DNA from: Eunapius fragilis
Taxonomy: Eukaryota; Porifera; Demospongiae; Spongillida; Spongillidae
Length of the DNA: 64,000 nucleotides
Direction: 5' to 3'
Assembly: GCA_963681505.1 (NCBI GenBank)
Contig: OY811992.1
Location: 4,256,889 to 4,320,888 of the forward strand
Below are positions 21,430 to 31,791 of this stretch, one piece after another (position 1 is the stretch's first letter; every line of letters begins with the position of its first letter). Both the position numbers and the translations under genes were made by a program. The notes below the pieces were generated by a model. That model made no database searches. It worked only from the letters and a program-made list of their open reading frames with translations, and was not told where the DNA came from.

Positions 21430-21850
21430 ACCACAGCAAAATGCAAATCGCTGATCTGGATCGAATATCCGGCAAATCGCGCAATCTGGACACGTCATGT
21501 CCGCAAATCGCGGACATGTGCACGTCCGCTGATCTGGACTAGTTAGGCGTAGCCCGACCATCGTGTTTTGGCGACCTAGCTCATAGCGTATATGTGGCTA
21601 TATGTGATAATAGGTGATAATAGCCCACTCGCAATCACACGGAATCTTGGACTCGACCTTCCGCCAATACGCGTGAAGGTCGGGTTACGCCCAACTAGAT
21701 CTGGACCACAGCAAATCGCTGATCTGGAAACTGCACGGCCGCAAAACCGCTGTGGTTATAATACCTACCGTGCACGTACGCTAATCGCTGTTCTGGACCA
21801 CAGCAAATCGATGATATGACAACAGTTAGCCGCAAAGCAGCTATGCGGAT
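21430..21850. repeat. Diverged repeats containing CAAATCGCTGATCTGGA
   Basis: At least six imperfect copies of GCAAATCGCTGATCTGGA-like sequence with some local inverted repeats, in a relatively CpG-rich stretch. No gene is supported. Confidence 0.55.
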
Positions 21851-22071
21851 GTAATGACAATCATGTACCGGGCCACCGCACCGCAAGGGCCGGGACGGGA
21901 GTGGAGAAAAGCACGTACAGTAGCGGGTTGATTAGACTAGGATCAGATAAGTGTTGCACACAAACGGATTATACATCTACGCACCACTAAAAGCTACAGC
22001 TAAAGTTAGTTTTAGTTACACTATCCGCCATATTTATTTCCGAAGAAAATTTCCTAGATGGTCGAAAGTAC

Positions 22072-22267
22072 CTTGCCTTATCCCTTTGGAGTCGAATCCC
22101 TTGTACTGCAAACCCCCGCCGTGTGGGTTTCCTGACCTATCCTTTTGCATAAAGTTTCCTTTCAGTTTATGATTCGTGTAGAAGCGCGGGAGACTTGGAT
22201 CGTGCTGTCCTCCATCTGGTCCACCTCCGCTTCCACGAAAAGGAAAGGAGCCGAAGATCCACGACAT
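22072..22267 (-). CDS. Possible first exon of an ATAD3-like mitochondrial AAA protein
   Basis: Minus-strand ATG at 22267 begins MSWIFG, then a glycine-rich stretch (GSGGGPDGG), and ends YKGFDSKGIRQ before a possible donor G|GTACTT. ATAD3 proteins start MSWLFG, are glycine-rich and then have a W-x-x-F-D-x-x-G-L-E motif, so this is a plausible but weak match. It lies in a CpG-containing stretch that could be a promoter region. No second exon was found. Confidence 0.3.
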
Positions 22268-22513
22268 TCTGGCACAGTCCAAACAGAGGGTGTGTATATT
22301 ACATCATGCCGCATCACGTGATTTATTTCGTAACAGATAGATTACGGAAGGCCAATGCCTAATCTTGAGAAGGGACTGTCATATGACGCTCACGAGTTAC
22401 ATATACTCGTGCCCACATCGCTGAATGGGAAGGATGTATGGAGAAATGGGCTAATGCAGTGCTGTACATGTAAGTTGCAGAATGAAGCTTCAGTAACGGC
22501 GGTTCCATAGGAT

Positions 22514-22807
22514 ACAAGTAAATAAAAGCATTCTCTAACGAGAGAGTTGTTGGGATATAGGATTGACCAATGGTGGTGTAAAAAGCACGAAACAAGAGTG
22601 ACAGAAATTTTACAGGAAATAGGCCTATATTTAGCCCCTTACTCAGGCATGCGCTGTTATATTCTGAGTGTGCTAAATCTAAATATAGGCCTATTTCAAT
22701 TTTCCAGTAAAATTTCTGTCACTCTTGTTTCCGTGCTTTTTACACCACCATTGGTCAATCCTATATCCCTACAACTCTCTCATTAGAGAATGTTTTTATT
22801 TACTTGT
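22514..22807. mobile_element. 294-bp foldback MITE, same family as 18412-18708
   Basis: Arms of about 130 bp, ends ACAAGTAAATAAAAGCATTC and near complement. The centre contains AGGCCTATATTTAG repeated inverted. Confidence 0.8.
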
Positions 22808-22910
22808 TTCATAAGTTCTTTTTTTCACCCTATCGTAGTCAATAATCTAATTTTGATGCAATAATCTTAATGCAATAACTAATAACTTTAATTATTATTA
22901 TTATCAGGAA

Positions 22911-23030
22911 CTACGGTAGTAGTTCCTGTATAGGAATTGACCCGGGTCGTGAAATCATTACAGAAACGCTAACCAAGTATAACTCGCGTACCAAGGAACG
23001 GATAGTGTAGCTCAAAATGAAAACACAGTA
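22911..23030. repeat. Second copy of the CAGGAACTACG repeat
   Basis: Matches 17750-17870 (CAGGAACTACG, then TTGACCCGGGTCGTGAAATC). It is followed directly by sequence shared with the clathrin/retroelement junction at 28690. Confidence 0.7.
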
Positions 23031-23069
23031 GGGGGATCATAGCAGTGACCTCTGCCCCTGTGAGGTAAG

Positions 23070-23805
23070 GAACACTTCTTCTGGATGCCCTTAAGAACAA
23101 CCAACCTACAGAAGGTCACTTGCAGACCATGCAGGCTTTTGGAAATGAATCTAATGACAGCTCCTCAGGTATCATTGTATTATATGTCCGCCTCACATTT
23201 ACTGCAGCTGTATAGAATATCCTTGTTATTTTCCCTACTTCCAGTAAGTCGTTCTCCTTTTCAGGTTGCCGATGCGATCCTTGGAAATCAGATGTTCACC
23301 CACTATGATAAAGCTCATATTGCCCAATTGTGTGAGAAAGCAGGTCTGCTGCGCGAGCTCTTGAACACTACACGATATAATATGATATAAAGCATGCTGT
23401 TGTGCACACCCATGCACATGCTCAATCCTGCATGACTGGGTGGTGAATTACTTAGGTTCAATGTCCGTTGAAAACCCTCTGATTGTCTGAAAGCAATGCT
23501 GCAAGCCATGAAAGAATTTGCAGGGAGAGCAATTGCTACGATCAGAGATAATATTAGATTATCTCTGCATGCATGCTATCCAGAAATGCATGGTGAAACG
23601 TTTCTTGAAGGTGTACAGTCACTTGTAAACTATATGGTTACATGCATGCATTATTCAATTTATTACCATATTCAGGAAGCTAAACTTACTGACCAGTTGC
23701 CACTGATCATTGTTTGTGATCGATTTGACTTGGTCCGTTACCTTGCTCTGCATGCATCTTTATCATAAAAACCTCCCAGTAATCAACAAAATTTATGTGC
23801 AAAAG
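23070..23805 (+). pseudogene. Clathrin heavy chain fragment, decayed, introns retained
   Basis: Reads [16 protein letters not shown], frameshift, [11 protein letters not shown], an intron of about 95 bp (TCAG|GTATC to TTTTCAG), then [20 protein letters not shown] and [13 protein letters not shown], followed by broken frames (VNYLGSMSVE), KLTDQLPLIIVCDRFDLV and, after another frameshift, LYHKNLPVINKIYVQK. These are consecutive pieces of the clathrin heavy chain proximal-leg repeats. Retained intron and frameshifts indicate a DNA-level duplicate that has decayed. Confidence 0.88.
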
Positions 23806-24176
23806 GTAGTCATGTTACTGGTTAATAAGCTAATCTGAACAATCGTATAACACTATAAGGTGGATAATATCTTCACATGTTTGAGGGAAATGTAACATTT
23901 ACTAGGAGTTTTAAACATGAAAGGCTACAACTGTAAGGTCTGGGAAGGAGATATCGTCGCGAATTAGGAAAATGTATTTGAACAGTATAATGATGCGATT
24001 AATCAATTAGTGTTATCGCTTTACAAACGGTCTCTTCCTTTAAGGGTATAAATGAGGGCATAATGCTAATCTGCGATTAAAAAGATGCTCAAATACAAGT
24101 TGAATTCAAACTATAGTCACTACACAGCTTAGAACAGTTACAGCAGCCATGATGTCTCTTCGTGGTTCTCAGTGCC

Positions 24177-24179
<3 letters not shown>
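23806..24179. other. Intergenic, no feature seen
   Basis: AT-rich, no supported gene. It would contain the 3' end of the minus-strand microexon gene transcript. Confidence 0.5.
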
Positions 24180-24250
<71 letters not shown>

Positions 24251-24253
24251 ACA
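24180..24253. repeat. (CA)n microsatellite
   Basis: About 37 CA units ending CATACACACA, about 65 bp beyond the predicted stop of the microexon gene and so probably in its 3' untranslated region or flank. Confidence 0.95.
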
Positions 24254-24317
24254 AATGAATGTAATGGTTTTATACAAAACACATCAAATGTAAACAATTA
24301 TTCAGTTAAACTTACAA

Positions 24318-24332
24318 TTACAGCTTTGGTGG
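24318..24332 (-). CDS. Microexon gene, terminal exon with stop
   Basis: After TTCACTGCAG, the phase-0 reading gives PPKL and TAA. The preceding intron (165 bp) contains one more donor-like GTAAGT at 24407-24412 without a matching acceptor, perhaps a decayed unit. Confidence 0.5.
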   Translation of the reverse strand, partial: PPKL

Positions 24333-27253
24333 CTGCAGTGAAGTGGAAATTTAACACAACGTGACAGTAGTAAAGGAATAAATAACTTAAAAGAACTTGA
24401 TTGCAAACTTACCTTAATTCGATTCAGTATTGTGTGTCCATGGTCGCATTTCATTGTTAATCAGTTGGGTTAAGTGTTATGAGAAGTGTATACTTACACA
24501 CTATATTATTCAGAGCAATATCCATTGTGATGAGGGATAAAATATGGAGTCATGGGAAACACAAAAGTATTGTTACTTACACACTGCATTACGCGTAGTA
24601 GTATCCATGTTGACAAGGAGTAAGTAGGCATGGTAATGTGCAACGAAAAGTGCAGAATTGGTTATACTTACGCACTGCATGAATTGTCAATAATAGTGTG
24701 ATTGACAAGGAGTAAGCAGGTATGTTAAGGTGCAATGGGAAATGCAGCATCATTGATACTTACTAACTGCATTGTTCATAAGTATAAATGCATGGTAAAG
24801 TTCAATGGGAAATGCAACATGAGTGATATACTTACGGTCTGAATTGTTCATATTAGTAATAGCAAAACGGAATAAATAGACCAATTTGAACTGCATCATC
24901 ATTCAATGATATACTTACAGGCTGCATTGCCCAAAGTAATCATAGTAACAAGAAAAAAAAAGTAAAATGCAATGGGAAATGCAACATCATTCAGTGATAC
25001 TTACGCCCTGCATTGTTCAGAATAGTATCCATGGCAAAAAACAATACACAGGCATGGTAAAGTGTAATAGGCAATGCAGCATCACCATTCATACTTACAC
25101 CCTGCTCACAATAATATCCATGGCAACAAAGAATAATTACGCATGGTAAAGTGGAACAGTATCCATGGTAACAAGATACAATCAGAAATGCAACTTCATT
25201 GATAAGATCATTGATACTTACAAGCTGCATTGTTCATAATTGTTCATAATACCATCCATGGCAACAAGGTACAAGTAAAGTAGAAATGCGGCAATATAAT
25301 TGATACTTACGCCGCCCTGCGGGGTGAATTGTTCATAATAGTACCCATGCCAACAAGTAAAGTAATAAGTGAAGTGCAAAGGAAAGTGCAACATCATTGA
25401 TACTTACAGGCTGCAGTGGTTCACAATGCATCCAGGGCGACAAGCAATAGATTGGGAAATGCACGATACTTACAATCTGCATTGTTCATAATAGCATCCA
25501 TGACAGCATGCAGGCACAGTAAAGTTGCAATGGAAATTGCAACATCACTTATACTTACGCTCTGCATTGTTCATAATAGTAAAGTAGGCATGATAAATGC
25601 AGTGGGAAATGCAACATAAATCGATACTTACAATCTGCATTGTTCATAATAGTGAAAAAGTAATCAGTAGGTATGGGAAATGCTGCGTCACTCGTACTTA
25701 CCTTCTGCAATATGCGTGGTGACAAGGCCCGAAAAATTTAAGACATCTTACAGTGCAGAAATATAACATCCATTGGTACTTACACACTGGATTGTATAAG
25801 TATATATTCATAGTTCCATGATGACAAGGTCAAAATAAAAATTAACCCATGTCAAGATGCAATTGGAAAATGAGAAATCCAACATCATTGATACTTACAG
25901 GCTGTATTGTATCCATGGTGACAGAAGATTAGTATGCGTGTTAATGAAATGCAACAATTGATACTTACGGACTATAGCATATTGACAAGGAATATTATTT
26001 AATGCATGCTTAGGTACAACGACGAAATGTTACTACCTTCTGCATTGTTATTACCGGAAATAGTTTACACGGTGGCAAGGAATTAGTGAGCATGGTAACA
26101 GTGCAGTGGGAAATGCTTTGCCACTGAAACTTACGCACTGCATCGTTCGTATAATTGCATGGGCGGAAAGGAATAAGTAGCCATATTAAGGAATGCAATA
26201 TCATTGATACTTACGGTCTGCATTATTAGTACAGGAAATAGTATGCGAAGAAATTATGTAAGGCATGACAAAGATGCACGCGAACTGCAACGATATACTT
26301 ACTTTACCGCCCTGCGTATAGCAACAAGAATAATAGGTATATAGATGAGGTATAAGAGAGGAAATGCAACATATTAGATACTTACGCCCTGCATTGTTCA
26401 TAACAATATCCATGGTAACAAAGGATAAGTAGGGAATGTAATGGTTCAATGGGAAACGCCGCGTGACTGATACTTACCCACTGCATAAATCACGGCAAGA
26501 AGAAGTATTTAGGGCAGTAAAACAATGGGCATTGTAACAGCATTGATTCTTACAAACTTGATTGTTTATAATAGTGTCCAGCATGGGAACAAGAATTGTA
26601 CATGCATGGTTGGAGATGCAACCTCGTCGATATACTTACCGACTGCAGCGTTATCAAAATATCAATCAGCAGCAACAAGAAATACGTATTTTCATTATAA
26701 AGCGCAAAGAGTGTTGATAAATACACACTGAATTGTTGATATTTGCATCCATGTTGACAAGGAACAAGTGCAATAATAGTAATTGAAAATGCAATATCAT
26801 TGATACTTACTATGTCCGGCTTCTGCATTGTTCATATTTAGTATCAATGCCGGTGCACGGCAGTACGCGAAGATGATTTCAATTGTTCATATCACACATA
26901 AAAACGCTAATTCTGACCTGGGCTTCTCCACTCAAGTAATTATTCATCATTTCTATGAGTATAGAAAATTTTTTACATAATTATACCGGTATATTGATTA
27001 TAAATCAATCACGCCTAACAGCAGCGCACTAATCTTACCGTTCGCAGGAACGTCGACGTCTTCACGGTTAGTCAAAAATTTGCCGCTGTCACTGATATCG
27101 ACCACTTTGTCTGTATATTTCTGCTGCTGTTGCAAGTGAAACAATCGTTGGCTCTCTCAGATGACGCTTGCGATGGCAAACCTCATAGCTCGTAAGGCGG
27201 GCGTCAGCGAAAAGCGCCAGTAACGTCGCAAGAACAGCCAGTTCCTTCAGCAT
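24318..27253 (-). CDS. Secreted Cys-rich peptide gene built from single-codon microexons
   Basis: Predicted 103-residue secreted precursor, 32 coding exons on the minus strand: signal exon 27182-27253, pro-region exons 27039-27126 and 26918-26952, 28 microexons between 24498 and 26822, and terminal exon 24318-24332 ending in TAA. Total coding length is 312 nt, divisible by three. Phases: exon 1 ends in phase 0, exon 2 in phase 1, exon 3 (35 nt) restores phase 0, and all microexons have lengths 3, 6, 9 or 12. Read in this phase there is no stop. All six cysteines lie in the microexon part, framework C-x8-C-x3-C-x13-CCC, none in signal or pro-region. The layout resembles secreted disulfide-rich peptide precursors, which include antimicrobial, signalling and toxin-like peptides; sequence does not tell which. 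No transcript supports the model. Confidence 0.72.
24498..26822 (-). CDS. Array of 28 symmetric microexons (25 are single codons)
   Basis: In transcript order: 26811-26822, 26725-26727, 26640-26642, 26554-26556, 26478-26480, 26386-26388, 26303-26311, 26215-26217, 26135-26137, 26037-26039, 25969-25971, 25899-25901, 25784-25786, 25702-25704, 25632-25634, 25559-25561, 25474-25476, 25408-25410, 25311-25316, 25222-25224, 25099-25101, 25005-25007, 24919-24921, 24836-24838, 24764-24766, 24672-24674, 24581-24583, 24498-24500. Acceptors: 25 CAG, 2 TAG, 1 AAG. Donors: 25 GTAAGT, plus GTATTT, GTAAGA, GTAGTA. Microexons 2, 9, 13, 26, 27 and 28 encode Cys. Introns are 63-120 bp and share a consensus (GTAAGTATCAATGATGTTGC near the start, ATTATGAACAATGCAG at the end). 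The codons vary freely while AG and GT are kept. Confidence 0.75.
26918..26952 (-). CDS. Microexon gene, exon 3: end of pro-region
   Basis: 35 nt between CTCATAG and CCCAG|GTCAGA, reading MMNNYLSGEAQ. It converts phase 1 to phase 0. Skipping it would put a TAA into the read at microexon 7, so its length is informative. Confidence 0.55.
27039..27126 (-). CDS. Microexon gene, exon 2: pro-region
   Basis: Open in the frame set by exon 1: KYTDKVVDISDSGKFLTNRE then DVDVPAN, hydrophilic and acidic, no cysteine, typical of a pro-region. Donor ACG|GTAAGA at phase 1. Confidence 0.65.
27182..27253 (-). CDS. Microexon gene, exon 1: signal peptide
   Basis: ATG at 27253; 24 codons beginning MLKELAVLATLLALFADA, with a positively charged start, hydrophobic core and small residues before a likely cleavage site. 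Donor GAG|GTTTGC is weaker than the others. Intron 1 is 55 bp and ends in a triple CAG (AACAGCAGCAG), so the acceptor may shift by 3 or 6 nt without changing frame. Confidence 0.65.
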
Positions 27254-27310
27254 TATTGCCGGTTCAGTCGGTTATCGCAAAGGTATATGAAATGTGACTG
27301 GAACAAACTG

Positions 27311-27318
27311 TTTAAATA
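27311..27318 (-). promoter_or_regulatory. Possible TATA-like box of the microexon gene
   Basis: TATTTAAA on the minus strand, about 58 bp before the ATG, compatible with a short 5' leader. Confidence 0.3.
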
Positions 27319-27319
27319 C

Positions 27320-28085
27320 ACTTGTCCAAACGGAAATTGCGAATAATACTGCATGCCGCGGTTACACTGCTTTGATGCATGGTTGCTGCCCGAGGACATG
27401 CTGCCTTGTTTATTGAGCACTATAATAATATACCAAATAAGGTATACTACTCGCTTTGTATTTTGCTCGCGATGTATTTTGCGTCTATCGGACCCATGCG
27501 GATGATACACTGTTCAAATCTGTTCCAAGCTTGAGTTACATACGTAAGCTGTCTGTATGCGTTTGTTTTATCGTTCGATAGCGGGCAAACGATTCCGCAT
27601 GTGGTCGCGATTTTTAAAATGAACGTCATTTAATATACTGCATTATTCCTGAAATGTAACCCTGCTCGATTAGGCTCCGATAAAATGTTTAGTTTCTGAT
27701 TTTTTATGCACGTTAATTTAGAGACTGAACAAAAGGGACTGTTCGGGAAGTTGATACAAGCTGAATCCTTGATAATATACTAAATAATGTAATAATTTTC
27801 GCAGTTTTATATTTATTATTATTATACATATAAAATAACATAAATATACAGAAACAACACTGATTAAATACAAAGTACATTTCCACAGTACACGAGCTAT
27901 CCTCGGTAGAGCTCTAGGATAGTTGTAGTATTAGCCCTGACCAGGTGGAGATTCAGTCGGCCATAGATCTCATTATAAGTACGATGGACTTTGGCCGACA
28001 CGTGGAGGTGGCAAGTCTATAGAGGCTACAGAGGAGATAATGGCAGTGGGTTCTTTTCCCCAAGCTCCAAATGTTTCAACTATCA
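27320..28085. other. Intergenic, no gene seen
   Basis: AT-rich upstream region of the microexon gene; no domain, repeat array or splice-supported frame noticed. Confidence 0.5.
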
Positions 28086-28152
28086 GTTTTATAATTATAA
28101 AAATTATTATTAAAAATAATTATTTTAATAATAATTTTTATAATTATAAAAC
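28086..28152. repeat. Perfect AT-rich hairpin, 30-bp arms
   Basis: Arms GTTTTATAATTATAAAAATT... at 28086-28115 and the exact reverse complement at 28123-28152 with a 7-bp spacer. It could be a small MITE or a replication-slippage palindrome. Confidence 0.85.
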
Positions 28153-28349
28153 ACACAACCTAAATCCATTGCTGACCACTATGGACGGTTAAATCTAATC
28201 CTGATGAGGGCCATGCATTGCAAGGGCCATTCTAGCCAGAGCTTTACTTAAGTTCATAGAATTATTTGTTTAGGTTAGTGCTGCTAGTAGTGGTTTATGA
28301 TGTAGTTGGACTGGATATCGTGTGATACATAATAATAAACTCCATGGGT

Positions 28350-28688
<339 letters not shown>

Positions 28689-28689
28689 T

Positions 28690-28957
28690 TCCTTACCTTT
28701 AAAAGTGGACACAGCGGCAGAGGTCACTGCTATCTCTGAGCAAGCCTATAGAGCCCTGGGGAGAATCAAGCTGGAGAACACTAGCAAGACCCTGTTTGGG
28801 CCTACAAAAATCCCTTTGCAGGTAATGGGTCATATTCAAGCCACCCTTAGAGATGCTGAGCATACCTGCCAACAAACAGTGTATGTTGTGAAGGGACTCA
28901 GGAACAACTTACTGGGCTTCCCAGCAATCCAAGCCCTTCATCTACTCACAGGGCAGT
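28690..28957 (+). pseudogene. Ty3/gypsy-type retropepsin fragment
   Basis: Reads LKVDTAAEVTAISEQAYRAL, LFGPTKIPLQVMG and VVKGLRNNLLGFPAIQALHL, the pattern of a gypsy aspartic protease including the late L-L-G motif. The active site is DTA instead of D-T/S-G, so it is probably inactive. The 5' end is fused to the inverted clathrin fragment. Confidence 0.75.
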
Positions 28958-29597
28958 AGCATCCAGTCCGGCCAGTCTGGCCATGGGCGGACCGGTTTAG
29001 CCCAGCTCACGAGAACGTATAGTACGCGTTACAGTACCGTCCAGAGCCAAGTTAAAAGCATTAAATAAATTTTGTGGGCGTTGTTCGTTTCCTGCGACTC
29101 ATTGGCCACGATCGGTATACCATGCGCGTGACTGTTATTAATACTTTAGTTTAGAAGCTCATAAGTTTACGATGGATTTACCATGTCATATCATGTATGC
29201 AGCTTGAATATATATTTGATCATGCTCATCGATAGAGGTTTCCGTCCACCCTTGCTATTTCAAGGTTAAATAATATGCAGTAGTGAAACTGACAGGGAAA
29301 ATATCGAATTCCCATGCAGCCTGCGTCAACTCCGGTTTTTGCGACGATCCCTGGTTGATAACAACTGAACCAATCATTGAGGGTGAGAAAGTTAACCGTG
29401 AATTTTGTTCCAAAACTAATCAACCCCAGGATATTTTTCGCTGTGTCTGACACGCATTGCGTAATTTAATAGCATGGGATCTAATCAGTCCGCCATACTG
29501 TGCTCGTTTACTATAGAGAAGTATGAGCTTATGCCTGTATGTAGTTCAGAGCTTCATAGATTATGGCATTTACTTGTGGCCTAGGAACCGGCGTAAC
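28958..29597. other. Unassigned sequence within the split gypsy element
   Basis: No gene supported. With the satellite that follows, it separates the protease from the next piece of pol. Confidence 0.4.
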
Positions 29598-30170
29598 TTT
29601 CCAAACCGAGCATAAGCCCATATAACATTTCCACAGTAAACCTAGCATAGGTTGATACAACATTTCTACAGTAAATCCCATACAAGTCGATACAAAATTT
29701 CCACGGTAAACCGAGCATAAGCCCATACAAGTCGATACAGCATTTCAACAGTAAACCGAGCATAAGCCCATACAAGTTGATACAGCATTTCAACAGTAAA
29801 CCGAGCACACACAACATACAACATTTCCAGAGTAAACCAAGCTAGTATAACCAATACAATATTTCCACAGTAAACCGAGCATAAGCCCATACAAGTTCGT
29901 CTGTTGATACAGCATTTCAACAGTAAACCGAGCACACACAACATACAACATTTCCAGAGTAAACCAAGCTAGTATAACCAATACAATATTTCCACAGTAA
30001 ACCGAGCATAAGCCCATACAAGTTCGTCTGTTGATACAGCATTTCAACAGTAAACCGAGCACACACAACATACAACATTTCCAGAGTAAACCATGTCTAA
30101 GCCAATACAATATTTCCACAGTAAACCGAGCATAAGCCCATCATGCAACATTTCCACAGTAAACCGAGCA
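29598..30170. repeat. Higher-order satellite, about 40-bp monomers
   Basis: Monomers share ATTTCCACAGTAAACCGAGC or CATTTCAACAGTAAACCGAG. A composite unit of roughly 120-125 bp is repeated nearly exactly around 29815-30075. Open minus-strand frames here are repeat artefacts. Confidence 0.8.
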
Positions 30171-30338
30171 CCAATATGGAGGACAACAAATATAACCCCA
30201 GGCGTTATGAAAGATCTCCAGCAATTGATTGCGAGGACGTGGTGTAAGCGACCTCCCTGGGACTTTTTACGTATGCATTTTCACTGTGACCGGACCGGTT
30301 CTTTTATCGATGCTACGGTCCTATAAGTCTTACCCAAG

Positions 30339-30485
30339 TTAATGTCATTGAGGACTATGGAAAGAACATCTATGAACGTTTCCCAAAGTTGTTTCAGGGT
30401 CTAGGCACATTGGACGAACCATGCCACATCAAACTCAAAGCAAATGCCACTCCGTTTGCATTGTTTACTGTTAGACGCACTTATA
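30339..30485 (+). pseudogene. Ty3/gypsy pol fragment before reverse transcriptase
   Basis: Reads YERFPKLFQGLGTLDEPCHI then KLKANATPFALFTVRR, the conserved linker between protease and reverse transcriptase in gypsy pol. It continues the protease at 28690 after a 1.4-kb interruption and then stops. Confidence 0.72.
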
Positions 30486-30499
30486 GGAGCATAAATAGC

Positions 30500-31230
30500 T
30501 TCAACCGTGCCCCCTCAGTAATATGAAGGATTACACTTCTCAACAAAGCTCTTGCGAATGCTGCTTGTCTGGCATTGGCAGGAACAAAGCGCAGAGTAGG
30601 AATATTCAGCTCACAAACTTGTTCATATCCTAATTAGTTATGGTTACAGGGTAGCAAGGCATAATTAATGTGCACATGCATGTGTTGCCACCACCTTGTC
30701 TCAGCAATTCACAATCAATTTTGATAATGAAATTGGGGGCAAAATGACAACATGAAAATGAAAACACAGTTTGAGAGTTTGGCTGGGCCGTTTTCGACAT
30801 TAGTGGGCTCTTTCAATTCCTTTCTACGATGCGCAGACAGTGACGGACTTCTTTTTTGCATGGCACCATAGCACCAGGAAACCCAAGGAATTAATTCTGG
30901 GAAATGAGTTGCACATTCCTCAAGGTGTGCCTGGCGAGAGACCATGCAATTATCTTTTCAGCTTGGTGTGGCATGGTCCAAAAAAATCAGATGCTTTGTC
31001 TTTGGAGGCCATACAAAGGCACTTCCCTGTCAGTCTTCTTATTGCCTCCCCAACTGCAATGGGGCAGATGTCCAAGGGCAGACCCTCTTTGTCTTTGATC
31101 AGTGCTGCATGCGAGTGAACCACCAGCAAGGTACCTGGATATTGGGATTGGAGCTTTACCGCTTGCCTAGACGCACTTTGGCAGCAAGAATTGCCTTACC
31201 CACGCCTCCTCTGTGTTGGATAGTCTGACA
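30500..31230 (-). pseudogene. Reverse transcriptase N-terminal part, invertebrate retroelement
   Basis: Minus strand: LIKDKEGLPLDICPIAVGEA, IRRLTGKCLCMASKDKASDF, then VSRQAHLEECATHFPELIPW and VSWCYGAMQ, interrupted by frameshifts; an upstream piece near 30640-30510 (RFVPANARQAAFARALL) lies out of the expected order. This is the fingers/palm part of the same retroelement class as the remnant at 19600-20440. Confidence 0.65.
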
Positions 31231-31791
31231 GGACTCGAGCAAATGATGGTCTCACTTTGTGAGGTATGTGACAAACTGTGGCACACTGTGTGCCCTCACC
31301 ACTTTCGAAGAAGGCATTCAACCAGAAACTACAAATTTTATCGGAGTTGCCTTACTTGAGTGCTAACGGGATGTGGCACATCCCCTTACCGCACACCTGA
31401 CGAGCGGTTGCTGATGCGCATTAAAGGACAACAATACCATTGGTTGACCATTATAAAACGAGTGTGCATTCCTTGGCGTTATACATAAAGACTAGGTCAC
31501 ACTCTTAATTAGACAATTCTATGATTACTGCATGTTATACATTTCAACCCTTCAATGCTCTGTGCAATGTTTTGATCTGCAATGTTTAGGGAACGTATAA
31601 ACGTCTTGTATACTCTACACAAGGTCGAGAGCACATTTCTTGGTTTATCAGGGTATCATACTTTTGCATGTGACTTAATATCCTGCGGTTCGGGGGTTTA
31701 CCACTACAATTAAGGGGTTAACTAGAACTGACCTATTACTATACACGAATTACTACACTACAGGAGTAATTACGATCATATCGTAAAATGC

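Noticed and set aside
24420-26860. CRISPR-like array or plain satellite (repeat with variable 3-nt part)
   Set aside because: Spacing is irregular and there are no cas genes in an animal genome. A plain satellite does not explain invariant AG/GT, lengths in multiples of three, continuous phase with a signal-peptide exon, and clustering of all six Cys.
27253-27510. 85-codon minus-strand frame upstream of the microexon gene
   Set aside because: Ends just at the ATG of the signal-peptide exon, has no hydrophobic start and no recognised domain; more likely promoter and leader sequence.
29529-30119. Minus-strand frames with repeated hydrophobic segments (ARFTVEMLYQ)
   Set aside because: Products of the 40-bp satellite monomer; no start context or splice support.
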